This document shows, one piece after another, positions 62,921 through 64,000 of a DNA stretch of 64,000 nt (position 1 is the first letter of the stretch; each line of letters starts with the position of its first letter). Position numbers and translations under genes: made by a program. Below the pieces are notes generated by a model. The model ran no database searches, had not been told where the DNA came from, and saw nothing but the letters and a program-made list of their open reading frames with translations. Origin of the DNA: Rivularia sp963920925. Its GTDB lineage: Bacteria > Cyanobacteriota > Cyanobacteriia > Cyanobacteriales > Nostocaceae. The DNA lies in assembly GCF_963920925.1 (NCBI RefSeq), contig NZ_CAWUDI010000004.1, positions 62,001 to 126,000 on the forward strand. Reading direction: 5' to 3'.

Positions 62921-62993
62921 GTGTGTGACGCTTTGATGATTTATGTTTAGGCTATACGTCTTGTTTTAGCGTCACCCACCAATTTCCCTAACT

Positions 62994-63833
62994 TTACTTT
63001 TGTAACTGCGTTTGTAATTCCCGTACTCGCTCAATAGGTAACTCAGTGATTTCGGCAACTATTTCTACTGTCATTCCTTTCCGCAGGGAATTCATCGCGA
63101 TTTTTTCAGCACCTTTACGTTCCCAACTAGTTACAATCTCCATATATTCCTCCTGTTGTTCATCATTTAACCCCATTGTATCGATAGTAGTTTCAAACAC
63201 TTGTTCCTCTTGTGCGTTCAAATTCAAGTAAGTATCTACAAATCCAGAAATTAATTGCATCCGCGCCGGGTCTAGTTGTAAAGTAACTAATAACCTTAAA
63301 CACTCAGCCTTAACTCTCGGACGTTCGGAAGGTGCAATATTCATCTTGGACATAAGAGCCGCAGCAACTGGATTTTGTTGAGTCAAATAATCTCTCCAAC
63401 TCAATTGATTTAATTGAATTGCCACAAAGTTAAATTGCAATACATCTAAACTGGGAAAAGTAACGCTGTAATTGCTTGGCTCGCGACGTTTTGGTTCATC
63501 AAAGGAAAATATCACTACCGGATAAACTGGTAAGTCATAAATTTCGTGAAGTCGCGCAAAATACTGAAATATCCGCTTTGTTAAAATAGCTTGACTGTAA
63601 GATTGCGCTTCAACGTGAATTAAAAAGAAAGTGTCTTCTTGCCGATATTTTACCCGTGCGAGTAAATCAATCGTTTTTTTCTCACCAGAAGTCACATCTG
63701 TTAAAACTTCTTGCGGTAAAAATTGAATCGTATCTCTGTCAATATCTTTTAAAACCTCCGGCAGAAATAGATCGAGAAATTCGACAAAAAACGTTGATAT
63801 TAATTCTTTGAATAATCTATCATGGTCAATCAT
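62994..63833 (-). CDS. Rpn family recombination-promoting nuclease-like protein
   Basis: This 279-residue protein begins MIDHDRLFKELISTFFVEFLDLFLPE and has DLLARVKYR, LIHVEAQSYSQAILTKRIFQYFARLHEIYDLPVYPVVIFSFDE (read here as parts: FFLIHVEAQ, RIFQYFARL, PVVIFSFD), the pattern of the PD-(D/E)XK Rpn/transposase_31 group abundant in cyanobacteria. The active-site Asp and Glu-x-Gln lie near residues 56 and 75. The C-terminal half is the helical extension seen in cyanobacterial members. E. coli Rpn proteins are DNA endonucleases; here activity is inferred. It is a single gene. Confidence 0.9.
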   Translation of the reverse strand: MIDHDRLFKELISTFFVEFLDLFLPEVLKDIDRDTIQFLPQEVLTDVTSGEKKTIDLLARVKYRQEDTFFLIHVEAQSYSQAILTKRIFQYFARLHEIYDLPVYPVVIFSFDEPKRREPSNYSVTFPSLDVLQFNFVAIQLNQLSWRDYLTQQNPVAAALMSKMNIAPSERPRVKAECLRLLVTLQLDPARMQLISGFVDTYLNLNAQEEQVFETTIDTMGLNDEQQEEYMEIVTSWERKGAEKIAMNSLRKGMTVEIVAEITELPIERVRELQTQLQK

Positions 63834-63967
63834 TATACACCCCCGCTTAAAGCAGCTTTTATATATTCACATAAAGTTAGTTTCCTAAATTTCTAATCTT
63901 TATTGCTACAAAAAAGTTAATAAAAATTACTAAATATTAACCTTAAATTAACTTGAAAATTTATCTC

Positions 63968-64000
63968 GTGAGACTTGCAATTCTATATCGCCGGGTGGAT
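63968..64000 (+). CDS. Possible start of a gene running off the window
   Basis: A GTG at 63968 opens a frame (11 codons, MRLAILYRRVD) to the window edge, ending a long AT-rich spacer. No good ribosome site is visible, so this is only a candidate. Confidence 0.2.
   Translation, partial: MRLAILYRRVD

Noticed and set aside
62765..62950. 61-codon frame after the Rieske-flavoprotein gene
   Set aside because: Lies within the second MITE copy.

Overview
The window is a stretch of cyanobacterial chromosome, most likely from a filamentous, Nostocales-type species. Direct signs are the dark-operative protochlorophyllide reductase genes chlL and chlN, a four-gene nrtABCD nitrate transporter, a fused panC/cmk gene, nickel superoxide dismutase with its maturation protease, and Nif11, Uma2, DUF1565 and Rpn proteins typical of cyanobacteria. 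The DNA is AT-rich, carries many HIP1 octamers (GCGATCGC), and its gene borders hold 7-base tandem repeats of the STRR type known from heterocyst-forming cyanobacteria. The genus cannot be fixed from this sequence, and no rRNA or tRNA gene was seen.

Layout. 1-290: end of an unknown operon. 455-3666 (minus): chlL, a DUF5331 gene and chlN. 4632-4919: a small Trp-rich protein. 4974-5947: a decayed IS4-type element with intact ends and target duplication. 6183-8801: clpB. 9834-11537: a Ser/Thr kinase with FHA and SH3-like parts. 11858-16674: an orphan Nif11 protein, DUF924, SRPBCC, a small membrane protein, a flavoprotein and a DUF5895 protein. 17069-18208: a palindromic repeat and a gene broken by two in-frame stops. 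18358-22721: M50 peptidase, AcpH-like protein, Uma2, PHP phosphoesterase, purM. 22795-27218: a small conserved protein, sodX, sodN, panC/cmk and an RlpA-like protein. 29035-30243: nucleoside transporter.

30366-30579 is a MITE with a 9-bp target duplication; a second copy lies at 62714-62920. 30680-37585 encodes a 1760-residue kinase/ATPase/GAF/histidine kinase and a receiver-histidine kinase, probably one signalling relay. 37647-38109 holds palindromic repeats joined to the tail of a four-helix-bundle gene. 38159-41025 is a small amidohydrolase/cysteine hydrolase/cupin group. 41186-44026 is a DUF1501/DUF1800 pair. 44220-47744 has two Spy/CpxP-like periplasmic proteins next to a NarL-type two-component system. 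48015-51641 has a voltage-gated-type K+ channel with a zinc ribbon, a beta-helix/SLH protein and a lipoprotein. 52007-57712 (minus) is nrtABCD. 58666-63833 has Mn-catalase, a lipid kinase, a Rieske-flavoprotein and an Rpn-family nuclease.

Most genes are ordinary cyanobacterial functions. The least described material is in the repeats: (i) a family of mosaic palindromes whose stem sequences change while pairing is kept (17069, 37647, 46910); (ii) the MITE family; (iii) a two-layer inverted repeat with Fur-box-like arms nested in the dead IS; (iv) a family of small hairpins with changing stems; and (v) STRR arrays that run into reading frames and supply C-terminal residues. I found no convincing new defence island, CRISPR array or biosynthetic cluster.
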